DNA of 55,477 nt from an uncultured Lachnospiraceae bacterium (GTDB lineage Bacteria > Bacillota > Clostridia > Lachnospirales > Lachnospiraceae). Positions 7,138 through 15,088 of this stretch are shown piece by piece (the stretch's first letter is position 1; every line of letters starts with the position of its first letter). Position numbers and translations under genes: made by a program. Where the stretch lies: assembly GCA_910585635.1 (NCBI GenBank), contig CAJUFE010000028.1:1-55477 (forward strand), given 5' to 3'. The notes under the pieces are model-generated. The model did not search any database. It was not told the DNA's origin and saw only the letters and a list, made by a program, of their open reading frames with translations.

Positions 7138-8124
7138 ATGAAGTTAGGTGTAGTGGGCAATGGCATGATCGTGAGCAGGCTGTTGGAGGATGTCCGGCAG
7201 GTCCCGGATATCCACGTACAGGCGATCTGTGTCCGCCAGGGCAGCTTATACCGGGGGAGAGAGCTGGCAGACCGCTATTCCATCCGGGAGATCTACACAG
7301 AATACCCGGTCTTTTTGAGCCGGACCGATATCGACACGGTCTACATCGGCATCATCAGCAGCCTTCATTACGCATATGCGAAAGAGGCGCTCCTGGCAGG
7401 CAAAAATGTGATCTGTGAAAAGCCGTTTACCACGGAATATGATGAAGCCGAGGAGCTGATCCGCCTGGCCAGAAAGAAGTCCCTGTTCCTCTGGGAGGCC
7501 TGCAAGATCCCCTATGCAGAGACCTTTCTTGCGATCAAGCATAACCTGGGGAGGGCCGGCGCGGTCAAGCTGGTACAGTGCAACTATTCCCGGCGCTCCA
7601 GCCGGTATGACGCGTATGTCACCGGGAAGGTGCTGCCGGCCTTTGATCCCACCCTTTCAGGGGGCTGCCTCTACGATATCAATATGTACAACCTGCATTT
7701 TGTGGTGGCTTTGTTCGGAAGGCCCAAATGGGTGCGCTATGCGGCGAACCTGGGCTATAACGGGATCGATACCTCCGGCGTGGTCACCATGGGCTATGAC
7801 GGCTTTCAGGCGGTCTGCTGCGGGGCGAAGGATTCCGACAGCCCCTGCTTTGCCATGGTGCAGGGGGAGAAAGGGAGCTTTTACTTAGAAGGACCGGTCA
7901 GCTCCGGCAAACGTGTCCTGTTCACCAAGGACGGGGAGATGGAGGTCCTCTGCGAGGACGGTCAGGCGGGGACCTTGACAGCCGAGATGCGGGAGTTTGC
8001 CAGGCAGCTTAAGAGCGGCGATCAACCGGCCTGTTATGATATGCTGGGCCAGACCCTGCTGATCATGGAGCTTTTAGTGGTGGCCCGGAAGGATGCGGGG
8101 ATCATGTTCGGGACCGATATGTAG
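7138..8124 (+). CDS. Gfo/Idh/MocA-family oxidoreductase
   Basis: This is an NAD(P)-dependent dehydrogenase of the sugar/inositol type, 328 residues. The N-terminal Rossmann fold starts with GVVGNGMIVSRLLED (variant of GxGxxA). The catalytic-lysine motif EKP lies at residues 94-96. The C-terminal substrate domain holds GGCLYDINMYNLHFV, which places a catalytic Asp-His pair in the usual region. The short first loop and small C-terminal domain resemble the trans-1,2-dihydrobenzene-1,2-diol dehydrogenase-like members, but the substrate cannot be named. Confidence 0.9.
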   Translation: MKLGVVGNGMIVSRLLEDVRQVPDIHVQAICVRQGSLYRGRELADRYSIREIYTEYPVFLSRTDIDTVYIGIISSLHYAYAKEALLAGKNVICEKPFTTEYDEAEELIRLARKKSLFLWEACKIPYAETFLAIKHNLGRAGAVKLVQCNYSRRSSRYDAYVTGKVLPAFDPTLSGGCLYDINMYNLHFVVALFGRPKWVRYAANLGYNGIDTSGVVTMGYDGFQAVCCGAKDSDSPCFAMVQGEKGSFYLEGPVSSGKRVLFTKDGEMEVLCEDGQAGTLTAEMREFARQLKSGDQPACYDMLGQTLLIMELLVVARKDAGIMFGTDM

Positions 8125-8231
8125 CAAATGAGCGTTCTGGCGCAGATCGCCGGATCGTAAGCCGCCTGTCCGGCAGCAGGCGCTAAAGGCCAGGCGATCT
8201 AAGATCTGGCAGATAAGGAGTACGATATATC

Positions 8232-8774
8232 ATGGACTTTTCGATCCTCTACCAACTCCAGGCACTCCATGACCCGCTGTTGGACCGGCTGATGGTGGCA
8301 TTGACCTTTCTGGGGGACAAGGGGTGGTTCTGGATCTTGCTTGGAGGAGCATTGCTGTGCTGTAAGAAGACCCGGGCCTGGGGGGCTGCCGTCCTGCTGT
8401 CGCTGACCGTGGGGTTTTTCCTGGGGAACTGTCTGTTAAAGGAACTGGTAGGCCGCAGCCGTCCCTGCTGGCTGGACGAGACCGTAAGGCTTTTGGTGGC
8501 GGTCCCCAGGGACTTCTCCTTTCCCTCGGGCCATACCATGGCCGGGTTCGAGGCAGCGGTCAGTATCTTCCTGTATGACCGCAGATGGGGGCTGGCGGCC
8601 CTGTGCCTGGCGGCGCTGATCGGTTTTTCCCGGCTGTACCTTTTTGTCCATTTTCCCACGGATGTCCTGGCCGGAGCGCTTTTAGGGACGGGGATCGCGG
8701 TGGCTGTCCACCGGGCCATGATGGGCAGGGGGCGCGTGCGGCAGGGGGACCTGCCTGGCGGCGGGCAGACTTGA
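8232..8774 (+). CDS. PAP2-family membrane phosphatase
   Basis: The protein has 180 residues and several membrane helices. It carries the full tripartite PAP2 signature: K70-x6-RP (KELVGRSRP), PSGH at 98-101, and SR-x5-H-x3-D at 133-144. Such proteins dephosphorylate lipid phosphates, commonly undecaprenyl pyrophosphate or phosphatidylglycerol phosphate. It sits 108 nt after the oxidoreductase and 42 nt before the MBL gene, on the same strand. Confidence 0.92.
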   Translation: MDFSILYQLQALHDPLLDRLMVALTFLGDKGWFWILLGGALLCCKKTRAWGAAVLLSLTVGFFLGNCLLKELVGRSRPCWLDETVRLLVAVPRDFSFPSGHTMAGFEAAVSIFLYDRRWGLAALCLAALIGFSRLYLFVHFPTDVLAGALLGTGIAVAVHRAMMGRGRVRQGDLPGGGQT

Positions 8775-8816
8775 CAGGAGGATCGCCGCATAGGGGACTA
8801 TATAGAGGACAGGGGG

Positions 8817-9857
8817 ATGCTCATGGCAAAAAAGCTGACAGAAGTATGTCCGGGGATCTACCGTTTGGACCTGGAGAGCGGGTCGAAAAATATCGCCCAG
8901 ATCAATATCTATCTCATCCCGGGAAGGGACCCGGAAACGGACAGGAGCCTGATGATCGACGTAGGCTTCTATGACCGGCAGTGCCTGGAGGATCTGGAGT
9001 GGGCTATGGAGGAGCTGGGGCTCTCCTTTGATAAGCTGGACCTGTTCCTCACCCACAAGCATTTCGATCATTGCGGGCAGGCCTGCGTGCTGGAGGCGAG
9101 AGGGACCAGGATCTATATGGATCCGGCGGAGGAGCGCCATCAGTATGACTGTCTCCATTATGACCGCCACCTCCACGACGACCAGGAGCAGGTGCTGCGG
9201 TACGCAGGGATCACACAGGCAAGGACCCCAAAGCTATGGGCGCTGTTCACTGCGGCAGTGGAGGAGGATCTGCTGCATGAGCTGAACATCTCCCGTTTCC
9301 GCTACCTGCCGGTGGAGCCGGGGCAGGTGTTCTGCTATGGTCCGTATGTGCTGGAGGCGGTCCCGCTGCCCGGCCATACCTTCGGGCAGATGGGACTGGC
9401 CGATCGGGAGCACAAGCTTTTCTTTACCGCGGATCAGGTGATCAAAAAGATCGTTCCGATCGTGGCCACCAGCTTTAAGGATGAGCATCTCCTGACCAAG
9501 TATTTCCGGTCCCTGGAGTCTTTGAAGACCGAGTATGGGGATTTTTGCCTGTTCCCGGCCCATAACACCATGCTGGAGGGGGAGGAGATCGTGGCCACCA
9601 TCGACAGGATCGCTTTTGCCTACCTGGAGAAGATCCAGATCATCGAGCAGCTGGTGCGCCACGGGAGGCGGCCTATGACCGTGGTGCAGATCGCTATGCT
9701 GGCCTATGGGGTCCAGGAGATCCCCAAGGACCAGGAGCAGCTGATGTTCCTCAAGATGGTCACCAGCAAGACCTTTTCCTGCCTGGAATATCTGCGGGAT
9801 GAGGACTTCGTCTTTCGGACAGAGCGGGACGGGGTGCTGTACTGGGAGGCCGGATAG
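8817..9857 (+). CDS. MBL-fold metallo-hydrolase
   Basis: This is a metallo-beta-lactamase-fold hydrolase of 346 residues with the metal-binding motif HKHFDH at 80-85. Further ligands are in PLPGHTFGQMG and FTADQV, and a helical C-terminal extension follows at about 250-346. The layout (MBL core plus C-terminal winged-helix-like region) resembles thioesterase/LACTB2-type enzymes. The substrate is unknown. ATG 8817 and ATG 8823 are both possible; the purine-rich GAGGACAGGGGG serves either. Confidence 0.88.
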   Translation: MLMAKKLTEVCPGIYRLDLESGSKNIAQINIYLIPGRDPETDRSLMIDVGFYDRQCLEDLEWAMEELGLSFDKLDLFLTHKHFDHCGQACVLEARGTRIYMDPAEERHQYDCLHYDRHLHDDQEQVLRYAGITQARTPKLWALFTAAVEEDLLHELNISRFRYLPVEPGQVFCYGPYVLEAVPLPGHTFGQMGLADREHKLFFTADQVIKKIVPIVATSFKDEHLLTKYFRSLESLKTEYGDFCLFPAHNTMLEGEEIVATIDRIAFAYLEKIQIIEQLVRHGRRPMTVVQIAMLAYGVQEIPKDQEQLMFLKMVTSKTFSCLEYLRDEDFVFRTERDGVLYWEAG

Positions 9858-9888
9858 ATGCAGGCACGAAAATAGTGCTTGCATTTTT
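9858..9888 (+). terminator. Terminator after the MBL hydrolase gene
   Basis: A 10-bp stem with one wobble (ATGCAGGCAC / GTGCTTGCAT) and a 7-nt loop is followed by a T-tract. It starts at the base after the stop codon. Confidence 0.85.
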
Positions 9889-9966
9889 GTGTACCTTCCG
9901 TTATGATCGTATTACAGCGTCCGTCCCTTTTTGCCTGGGGGCTGGAGCGCAAAAAAATTTAGAATA

Positions 9967-10075
9967 TGCAGAGTAGATCTGTGCGCGTTAAGTGCCGGCC
10001 GGACAGGGAGTTGCCAGCTGGACGAAAAGGATGGAGGATATCCTTGCGGTGCATGGGTCGCATCCCGCTGCAATC
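9967..10075 (+). ncRNA. Tetrahydrofolate (THF, folE/folT type) riboswitch
   Basis: The conserved core of the class I THF aptamer is visible in order: AGAGTAG near the 5' end, GCGTTAAGTG, a GGACAGGGAGTTGC segment, ACGAAAAGGATGG, GCGGTGCATGGG and the closing GCATCCCGCTGC. It lies 53 nt upstream of a folate transporter gene, which is its expected partner. Downstream, CTCCT at 10087-10091 can pair with AGGAG of the ribosome site at 10116-10120, so control may be at translation initiation. The aptamer call is firm; the switching mechanism is inference. Confidence 0.92.
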
Positions 10076-10128
10076 TGAGATGGTATCTCCTATTGTAGTT
10101 GAGTGCGTTCTGCAAAGGAGGTTTTTTT

Positions 10129-10740
10129 ATGAAAAGATGTACCACCTTATGCACGCAGGCTTACCAGGAAGTGCTCAAGCTTCCGGATCTGTACGGCCAG
10201 TCCTGCCGGGAGCTTAAGAAACTGCGGACCGTCACCACCTGCGCCATGTTCGCGGCGGTGGCGGTGGCCCTGAGCTATCTCACCTCGATCCAGATCGGGA
10301 ACTATGTGAAGGTCGGCTTTTCCGGTATCCCCAACCGCCTGGTGGACTACCTGTTCGGCCCGGTGGTGGGCGGATGCTTTGGCGGCGTGCTGGATGTGCT
10401 GAAATATCTCTTGAAGCCTTCCGGCATGTTCTTCCCAGGCTTTACCTTTGACGCCGTGCTGGCCAGCCTGATCTACGGCAGCTTTTTCTACAAGCGGCCC
10501 TTCACCCTGCCGCGGATCCTGGCGGCGAAGCTGATCGTGGTGCTGGTGTGCAATGTGTTCTTTAACACCTTGTGGGTATCGATCCTCTATGGGAAGGCGT
10601 TCATGGTGCTCCTTCCGGCCCGCCTGATCAAGAATGCCATCATGTGGCCGATCGATTCCTTTATCCTCTTTTCCATAGGGCGGATCCTAGAGGCCTCCGG
10701 CGTGTTCCGGACGATCCGCGCCGGTCTGGCCCTCAAGTAG
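10129..10740 (+). CDS. folT: Folate ECF transporter substrate-binding component FolT
   Basis: This is the S-component of an energy-coupling-factor transporter for folates. It docks on shared EcfA/EcfT modules that are not encoded in this window. The 203-residue membrane protein has about six helices and the folate-family landmarks (ALSYLTSIQIG, VKVGFSGIPNRLVDYLFGPVVGG, then FFPGFTFDAVLASLIYG). The start MKRCTT at 10129 follows AAAGGAGG by 8 nt; a GTG- or TTG-type start further up is less likely. The THF riboswitch directly upstream supports the folate specificity. The mscS gene follows after 11 nt. Confidence 0.93.
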   Translation: MKRCTTLCTQAYQEVLKLPDLYGQSCRELKKLRTVTTCAMFAAVAVALSYLTSIQIGNYVKVGFSGIPNRLVDYLFGPVVGGCFGGVLDVLKYLLKPSGMFFPGFTFDAVLASLIYGSFFYKRPFTLPRILAAKLIVVLVCNVFFNTLWVSILYGKAFMVLLPARLIKNAIMWPIDSFILFSIGRILEASGVFRTIRAGLALK

Positions 10741-10751
10741 AAGGAGGGGAA

Positions 10752-11570
10752 ATGGATACTTTGATCAAGATCGGGATATTCTTTTTAGTGGAGATCACGC
10801 TGAACCGGATCGTCAACCTGGTGTTCCGCCTGCTATCCCGGAAGCATAATTCCGTCAATCTGCGTTTTTTAAAGAGCGCGACCAACTTTTTAGTGGCGCT
10901 GGTGGTGACATACAGTCTATTCCAGCAGTTCGAGGTGACAAAGGATATCAGCCGGGTCCTCTTACAGAGCAGCTCTCTGATCGTGGCGATCGCCACCTTT
11001 GCGGCTCAGCAGGCCCTCTCCAACGTCATCAGCGGCATCTCCGTCTCCTTGTCCAAGCCCTATAACGTGGATGATAAGATCAAGGTAGTCCAGGGAGGGA
11101 ATATCGTGGCAGAAGGGATCGTCAAGGATATCACCATCCGTCACACGGTGATCCGCCAGTACAATGGGGAGAGCTGCATCGTCCCCAATTCGGTCATGGA
11201 TGCGGCGATCATCACCAATACCAATTATAACGGGGACATCGGGAACTTCTTTGAGGTGGAGATCTCCTACGATTCGGATATCGACACCGCTATGAAGGTG
11301 GTCCAGGAGATCTGCATCGAGCATCCCCTTACTTTAAACACCACGGCTAACGGCGTTTTCGTAAAAGGCTACACCCAGAACGGCGTGGTCCTAAAGACCA
11401 CCGTGTGGACGGAGAACCTGGATAACAGCTTTCAGGCATGCAGCGATATCCGCGCGAAGGTGCTGAAGGAGTTTGCCAAGAAAGAGGTCCGTGTACCCTA
11501 CCAGACCGTGACCGTGGTGAGCGGACAGGACAAACAAGGACCTGCGGCAGAGCATCTAACGGACCAGTGA
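10752..11570 (+). CDS. Small-conductance mechanosensitive channel, MscS family
   Basis: The 272-residue protein has N-terminal hydrophobic helices (IKIGIFFLVEITLNRIVNLVF, then FLVALVVTYSLF). A pore helix region (LIVAIATFAAQQALSNVISGISVS) matches TM3 of MscS. It is followed by the beta-domain (PYNVDDKIKV, GIVKDITIRHTVIRQYNGESCIVPNS) and an alpha/beta C-terminal domain. It would release solutes when membrane tension rises. GGAGGGGAA precedes the ATG. The gene sits directly behind folT, probably in one transcript, and a mobile element has inserted at its stop codon. Confidence 0.92.
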   Translation: MDTLIKIGIFFLVEITLNRIVNLVFRLLSRKHNSVNLRFLKSATNFLVALVVTYSLFQQFEVTKDISRVLLQSSSLIVAIATFAAQQALSNVISGISVSLSKPYNVDDKIKVVQGGNIVAEGIVKDITIRHTVIRQYNGESCIVPNSVMDAAIITNTNYNGDIGNFFEVEISYDSDIDTAMKVVQEICIEHPLTLNTTANGVFVKGYTQNGVVLKTTVWTENLDNSFQACSDIRAKVLKEFAKKEVRVPYQTVTVVSGQDKQGPAAEHLTDQ

Positions 11571-11639
11571 GATGGTGTTACTTTTCACACCCACGCCAGC
11601 TGTTGGATAGGTGCAGGTGCATTGCCGGTCACCCGTCCG

Positions 11640-11775
11640 CATCCGGAGGCCCGGTCCCCCACGGGGACACGCTCTCGCTCCATGCGGTACGCAGCGGTAC
11701 TAGGGCGCGAAAAGACCGCGCCCAAGGACCGGCGTCCCGCAAAGGTCCCCTTAGGGGGATCCGGGCCTCCGGATG
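11640..11775 (-). repeat. Structured repeat unit, copy 1 (divergent in sequence)
   Basis: The outer arms CATCCGGAGGCCCGG (11640-11654) and its exact complement at 11761-11775 enclose secondary stems TCCCCC/GGGGGA and GGGGAC/GTCCCC. The conserved internal ACGCTCTCGCTCC and a central hairpin with a 7-bp GGGCGCG/CGCGCCC stem are also present. The arm sequence is unlike the other copies while the fold is kept. Confidence 0.75.
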
Positions 11776-11817
11776 CTAGGCAGTTAGCAAGGAGCAGCCC
11801 AAAAGAACGGCCAACTA

Positions 11818-11960
11818 AAGTAGCGGAGGGAGGGGCATGTCACATAAAGGACCCTAGCGGAACGTCGGTGCTTGGCGAGGTCCTTTCGAGCCTAGCATCC
11901 GCTACGTTCCGGTCGGAGCGAGAGCGCGTCCTGTTGTGACATGCCCCTCCCGCAGCGGAC
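11818..11960 (+). repeat. Structured repeat unit, copy 2
   Basis: The outer 17-bp arms are a perfect match (11828-11844 with 11935-11951). Inside lie AGGAC/GTCCT, an inner 8-bp stem CGGAACGT/ACGTTCCG (11858-11865 with 11904-11911) and a core hairpin with GGTGCT/AGCATC and GGC/GCC stems around GAGGTCCTTTCGA. The segment GGAGCGAGAGCGCG follows the inner stem. Confidence 0.85.
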
Positions 11961-12052
11961 CCCTTGCGACATCTCTATGCGATAGGACTCCCTGGCGTGG
12001 GAGTGAAAAGTAACGAGATGGTGGCCGCATGGATGAAGGCTCCAGGAAGTGC

Positions 12053-12081
12053 TGGACTTTTTCTGATCCGGGCCTTATAAT
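12053..12081 (+). promoter_or_regulatory. Promoter of mrp-relQ
   Basis: TGGACT (12053-12058), a 17-bp spacer and a consensus TATAAT (12076-12081) precede the mrp start by 72 nt. The promoter begins only 30 nt beyond the target duplication of the inserted element. Confidence 0.6.
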
Positions 12082-12153
12082 GAAATGGTTGTGTGCATAA
12101 ACGGATAGGATACAGATATTGATCGATAGACTTTTTAAAGGAGATGTGTAACG

Positions 12154-12993
12154 ATGAGTGAGAATTGTAACCATGATTGCAGCTCCTGCGGAGAGAACTG
12201 CAGCAGCAGGACCCAGGCGCAGGAAAGCTTTCTGGAGCCGCTGCATCCGGCAAGCTCTGTAAAGAAGGTGATCGGGATCGTCAGCGGCAAGGGAGGCGTG
12301 GGGAAATCCCTGGTGACCTCCATGCTGGCGGTCGCCATGGGACGGAAGGGGAAGAGGACCGCGATCCTGGATGCGGATATCACCGGCCCCTCTATCCCCA
12401 AGGCCTTCGGACTGGATGATGCGTTTGTGGGGATGACCTCTGACGGAGCGCTGATGATGCCGGTGGAGACCATGAACGGGATACGGGTGATGTCCTCTAA
12501 CCTCCTTTTGGACCATGCCACCGATCCGGTGATCTGGAGGGGGCCGGTGATCGCGGGCGCTGTGAAGCAGTTCTGGTCGGAGACTTTGTGGAAGGATATC
12601 GACTATATGTTCGTGGATATGCCGCCGGGGACCGGCGATGTGCCGCTGACCGTGTTCCAGTCCCTGCCGGTGGACGGGATCGTGATCGTCACCTCGCCCC
12701 AGGAGCTAGTGTCCATGATCGTGGCGAAGGCCGTGAACATGGCGGAGAAGATGGATATCCCGATCATCGGCATTGTGGAAAATATGAGTTACCTTACCTG
12801 TCCGGACTGCGGGAAGAGACTCTCGGTATTTGGCGAGAGCCATATCGAGGAGGTGGCTGAGGAGCACGGTCTCAAGGTATTGGCGAAGCTCCCGATCGAC
12901 CCGAAGGTGGCCGAACTGGTGGATGCCGGTAAGATCGAGTACCTGGAAGATGACTGGCTGGCAGATGCGGTGAGCGCAGTGGAGAAGATCTGA
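12154..12993 (+). CDS. mrp: Mrp/NBP35-family iron-sulfur carrier ATPase
   Basis: This is a P-loop ATPase that carries and delivers Fe-S clusters in the cytosol. The 279-residue protein has the deviant Walker A SGKGGVGKS at 44-52, the family's DADITGPSIPK, the Walker B region DYMFVDMPPGTGD, and the cluster-ligating CPDC at about 216-219. The N-terminal cysteine-rich stretch (CNHDCSSCGENC) is an added ferredoxin-like cluster site typical of the NBP35 branch. AAAGGAG precedes the ATG. It is 13 nt upstream of relQ and shares its promoter. Confidence 0.94.
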   Translation: MSENCNHDCSSCGENCSSRTQAQESFLEPLHPASSVKKVIGIVSGKGGVGKSLVTSMLAVAMGRKGKRTAILDADITGPSIPKAFGLDDAFVGMTSDGALMMPVETMNGIRVMSSNLLLDHATDPVIWRGPVIAGAVKQFWSETLWKDIDYMFVDMPPGTGDVPLTVFQSLPVDGIVIVTSPQELVSMIVAKAVNMAEKMDIPIIGIVENMSYLTCPDCGKRLSVFGESHIEEVAEEHGLKVLAKLPIDPKVAELVDAGKIEYLEDDWLADAVSAVEKI

Positions 12994-13006
12994 GGACTTT
13001 TACGAT

Positions 13007-13714
13007 ATGGATATCAATATAACCCCAAACAGTGAGCTGAAGCAGTCGATCGTGAGCGTGCCGGATATGGCGGAGGTCCCGGAAAGCCTGATCCATGTGG
13101 GCAGGCAGTTCCAGCAGGTGATGATGATGTATTCCTGCGCGATCCGAGAGGTGAAGACAAAGCTGGAAGTGTTAAATGATGAGCTGTCCGTGCGGAACCA
13201 GCGGAACCCGATCGAGATGATCAAATCCAGGATCAAAAAGCCTGCCAGCATCATGGAAAAGCTAAAAAGGCGGGGCTACCCCCTTTCTCTGGAATCTCTG
13301 GTGGAGAACCTGGATGATGTGGCCGGGATCCGGGTGATCTGCTCCTTTATCGACGATATCTACGAGGTGGCGGATATGCTGATCCGCCAGGATGATGTGC
13401 GGGTGATCGCGATCAAGGATTATTTTAAGAGCCCTAAGGCTAACGGCTACAGGAGCTACCACATGATCATCGAGGTCCCGGTGTTCTTCTCCGACCGGAA
13501 AAAGCCTATGCGGGTGGAGGTCCAGATCCGCACGATGGCCATGGATTTCTGGGCCAGCTTAGACCACCAGCTCAAGTATAAGAAGGAGCTGGGGGAAGAG
13601 ACGGACATCAGCGACGAGCTGCGGGAGTGCGCCGACGTGATCGCCCAGACCGATGAGCGGATGCTGGAGATCCGCAAGCAGATCGAGGCCAGAGGGATCA
13701 CGGTCCGGGAATGA
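13007..13714 (+). CDS. relQ: Small alarmone synthetase, RelQ/YjbM type
   Basis: This is a single-domain (p)ppGpp synthetase of 235 residues with no hydrolase or regulatory domains. The RelA/SpoT synthetase motifs are present: RIKKPASIMEKLKRRG, then VENLDDVAGIRVICSF, then DYFKSPKANGYRSYHMII, and RVEVQIRTMAMDFWASLDHQLKYK. These bind ATP and GDP/GTP and catalyse pyrophosphate transfer. It follows mrp by 13 nt. Its likely terminator overlaps the 3' end of the convergent GNAT gene. Confidence 0.93.
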   Translation: MDINITPNSELKQSIVSVPDMAEVPESLIHVGRQFQQVMMMYSCAIREVKTKLEVLNDELSVRNQRNPIEMIKSRIKKPASIMEKLKRRGYPLSLESLVENLDDVAGIRVICSFIDDIYEVADMLIRQDDVRVIAIKDYFKSPKANGYRSYHMIIEVPVFFSDRKKPMRVEVQIRTMAMDFWASLDHQLKYKKELGEETDISDELRECADVIAQTDERMLEIRKQIEARGITVRE

Positions 13715-13761
13715 GCCGGGATGGATCGGCCGGACAGGACGGCTGAGGGCGATCCATCCAG

Positions 13762-13877
13762 GTGAGAGGCCAGAGGCCGGATCTGTCAGAGTGAGAGGCC
13801 AGAGGCTAGATTTGTCAGAGTGAGAGACCAGAGGCTGGATCTGTCAGAGTGAGAGGCCAGAGGCTGGTCTGTCAGAG
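13762..13877. repeat. 29-bp tandem repeat (four units) between convergent genes
   Basis: Units of 29 bp (GTGAGAGGCCAGAGGC followed by a GGATCTGTCAGA-type half) start at 13762, 13791, 13820 and 13849, the last slightly shortened. The array abuts the GNAT stop codon. The length is not a multiple of three and no frame is kept, so it is a non-coding minisatellite. Confidence 0.85.
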
Positions 13878-15008
13878 TATAAAGTAGGACAGGGTTTCCG
13901 TGATGCGGAACCCTGTTTTTTTGTACAGGGCCAGGGCCGGTGCGTTCAAGGAGGACACCTGCAGGGTCAGCAGGGAGCCTTTCGGCAGTTCTTCAAAAAG
14001 AGCTTCTAAAAGCGCCTGTCCCCATCCCTTAGAGCGCAGCTCCCGGCGGATCTCCACATGGTAGAGATAGAAGGAGGAAGGCCCGGAGGGGAGGAGGCGG
14101 CAGGTACCCACGGCCTCCTGGGGCGGGCAGGGTCGGCTGTCCGGGGGGGCCTTTTGTTGGGCGCGCAGAGAGCGCGTGCGATCTGGTGGCGGAGCGGCCG
14201 GTGGGGCCGGCGGCGGATAGGCGGAAAAGAGCCAGCTCTCCAGGGGCTCCCCGTCCGGGCCATCCGGGTATTCCTGTATGCGCTCCCGGCTAAGGAGGAG
14301 CCGGGGGGCTTTTTTTATGCGCGGCGCAGGCAGGCTGCCCGCCTCTGGCAGGGCTCCTGCCTCCTGTGACCGGTCCGGACGATCCAGGCCATCCGGACGA
14401 TCAGGACGATCCGGGCCACCCGGACGATCAGGACGATCCGGGCCACCCGGGCCATCTATCCGGCGTTCCATCTGGTGTTCGGAATACCAGAGCTCCATCC
14501 CCAGTGCTCTGGCGGCGGCCAGGCCTTGGGGACTTTTTTGGTCGGAGAGGAAGGCTAGCTCGATCGGTCGGCCGAGAGCCGCCTCTTCCTCCTGGGCCAT
14601 GCGGCATACTTCTGCGACAAGGGCGTTGAAAAAGCCTCTCCTGCGGCACGTAGGCCGGGTGAAGGCATAGCATTCCCACACATCATCCGGAGTCTCGCAG
14701 AGCAGCAGGCAGGCAGCCAGCCGGCTGCCGCCCTGGTCCGGCCCGTCATGAGGCAGGGGACAGCGGCTGCCATCCAGGTCCGGCCCGTCATGGGGCAGGG
14801 GACAGCGGCTGCCATCCAGGTCCGGCCCGTCATGGGGCAGGGGACGGCGGCTGCCATCCAGGTCCGGCCCGTCATAGAGCAGGAGGCAGCGATCGGCATC
14901 CTCCGGAAGGGAGAGCGACAGGGGCTCCGCGGCCAGACAGTCCGCACCCAGGTCTTCCAGGTCTTTTTTTTGTCCTTCGGTCAGTACGCTTACCAGTAAG
15001 ATATGCAT
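13872..15008 (-). CDS. Tandem GNAT N-acetyltransferase with repeat linkers
   Basis: The 378-residue protein appears to hold two GNAT folds. The first shows an acetyl-CoA loop near residue 120 (TRPTCRRRGFFNALV). The second, at the C-terminus, has RRELRSKGWGQALLEALF, then LTLQVSSLNAPALALYKKTGFR, the classical A and B motifs. Two low-complexity spacers interrupt it: about 3.5 copies of a 14-residue unit (DGPDLDGSRCPLPH) near residues 45-90 and a GGPDRPDRP-type run in the middle. AAGGAGGGGC before 15008 fixes the start; the open frame extends upstream into pepF with shadow sequence. The substrate is unknown. Confidence 0.8.
   Translation of the reverse strand: MHILLVSVLTEGQKKDLEDLGADCLAAEPLSLSLPEDADRCLLLYDGPDLDGSRRPLPHDGPDLDGSRCPLPHDGPDLDGSRCPLPHDGPDQGGSRLAACLLLCETPDDVWECYAFTRPTCRRRGFFNALVAEVCRMAQEEEAALGRPIELAFLSDQKSPQGLAAARALGMELWYSEHQMERRIDGPGGPDRPDRPGGPDRPDRPDGLDRPDRSQEAGALPEAGSLPAPRIKKAPRLLLSRERIQEYPDGPDGEPLESWLFSAYPPPAPPAAPPPDRTRSLRAQQKAPPDSRPCPPQEAVGTCRLLPSGPSSFYLYHVEIRRELRSKGWGQALLEALFEELPKGSLLTLQVSSLNAPALALYKKTGFRITETLSYFIL
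13889..13922 (+). terminator. Terminator of mrp-relQ inside the 3' end of the GNAT gene
   Basis: ACAGGGTTTCCG and CGGAACCCTGT form an 11-bp stem with one bulge and a 5-nt loop, followed by seven Ts on the plus strand. The same bases encode the last residues of the GNAT protein on the other strand. Confidence 0.75.
14371..14450 (-). repeat. 27-nt coding repeat in the GNAT gene
   Basis: Roughly three in-frame copies of a GC-rich 27-nt unit encode the GGPDRPDRP spacer between the two acetyltransferase halves. Confidence 0.7.
14735..14876 (-). repeat. 42-nt coding repeat in the GNAT gene
   Basis: Unit starts at 14735, 14777, 14819 and 14861 give an exact 42-nt period over about 3.4 units. Successive units are almost identical, so the array is recent and likely to vary in length. 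Confidence 0.85.
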
Positions 15009-15088
15009 ATGCCCCTCCTTATCTCGATGTATCTCTGTCCACATCCGGCTCGAGCGTTTGTGCATGGCCGGTCCGCCTTCGTCCGGGC

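Larger units (their letters stand above)
11577..12014. mobile_element. MITE-like inverted-repeat element with target duplication
   Basis: Terminal inverted repeats of 23 nt (11577-11599, beginning GTTACTTTTCAC, and 11992-12014, ending GTGAAAAGTAAC) match with one mismatch. Directly outside both ends lies GAGATGGT (11569-11576 and 12015-12022), an 8-bp target duplication. The left copy begins inside the mscS stop codon. No transposase is encoded. The inside consists of two structured repeat units in divergent orientation. Non-autonomous transposition is inferred. The source transposase family is unknown, although 8-bp duplications occur for several IS families. Confidence 0.82.

Noticed and set aside
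13762..13877. CRISPR array
   Set aside because: The 29-bp units are directly contiguous with no spacers and no cas genes are nearby, so this is a minisatellite.
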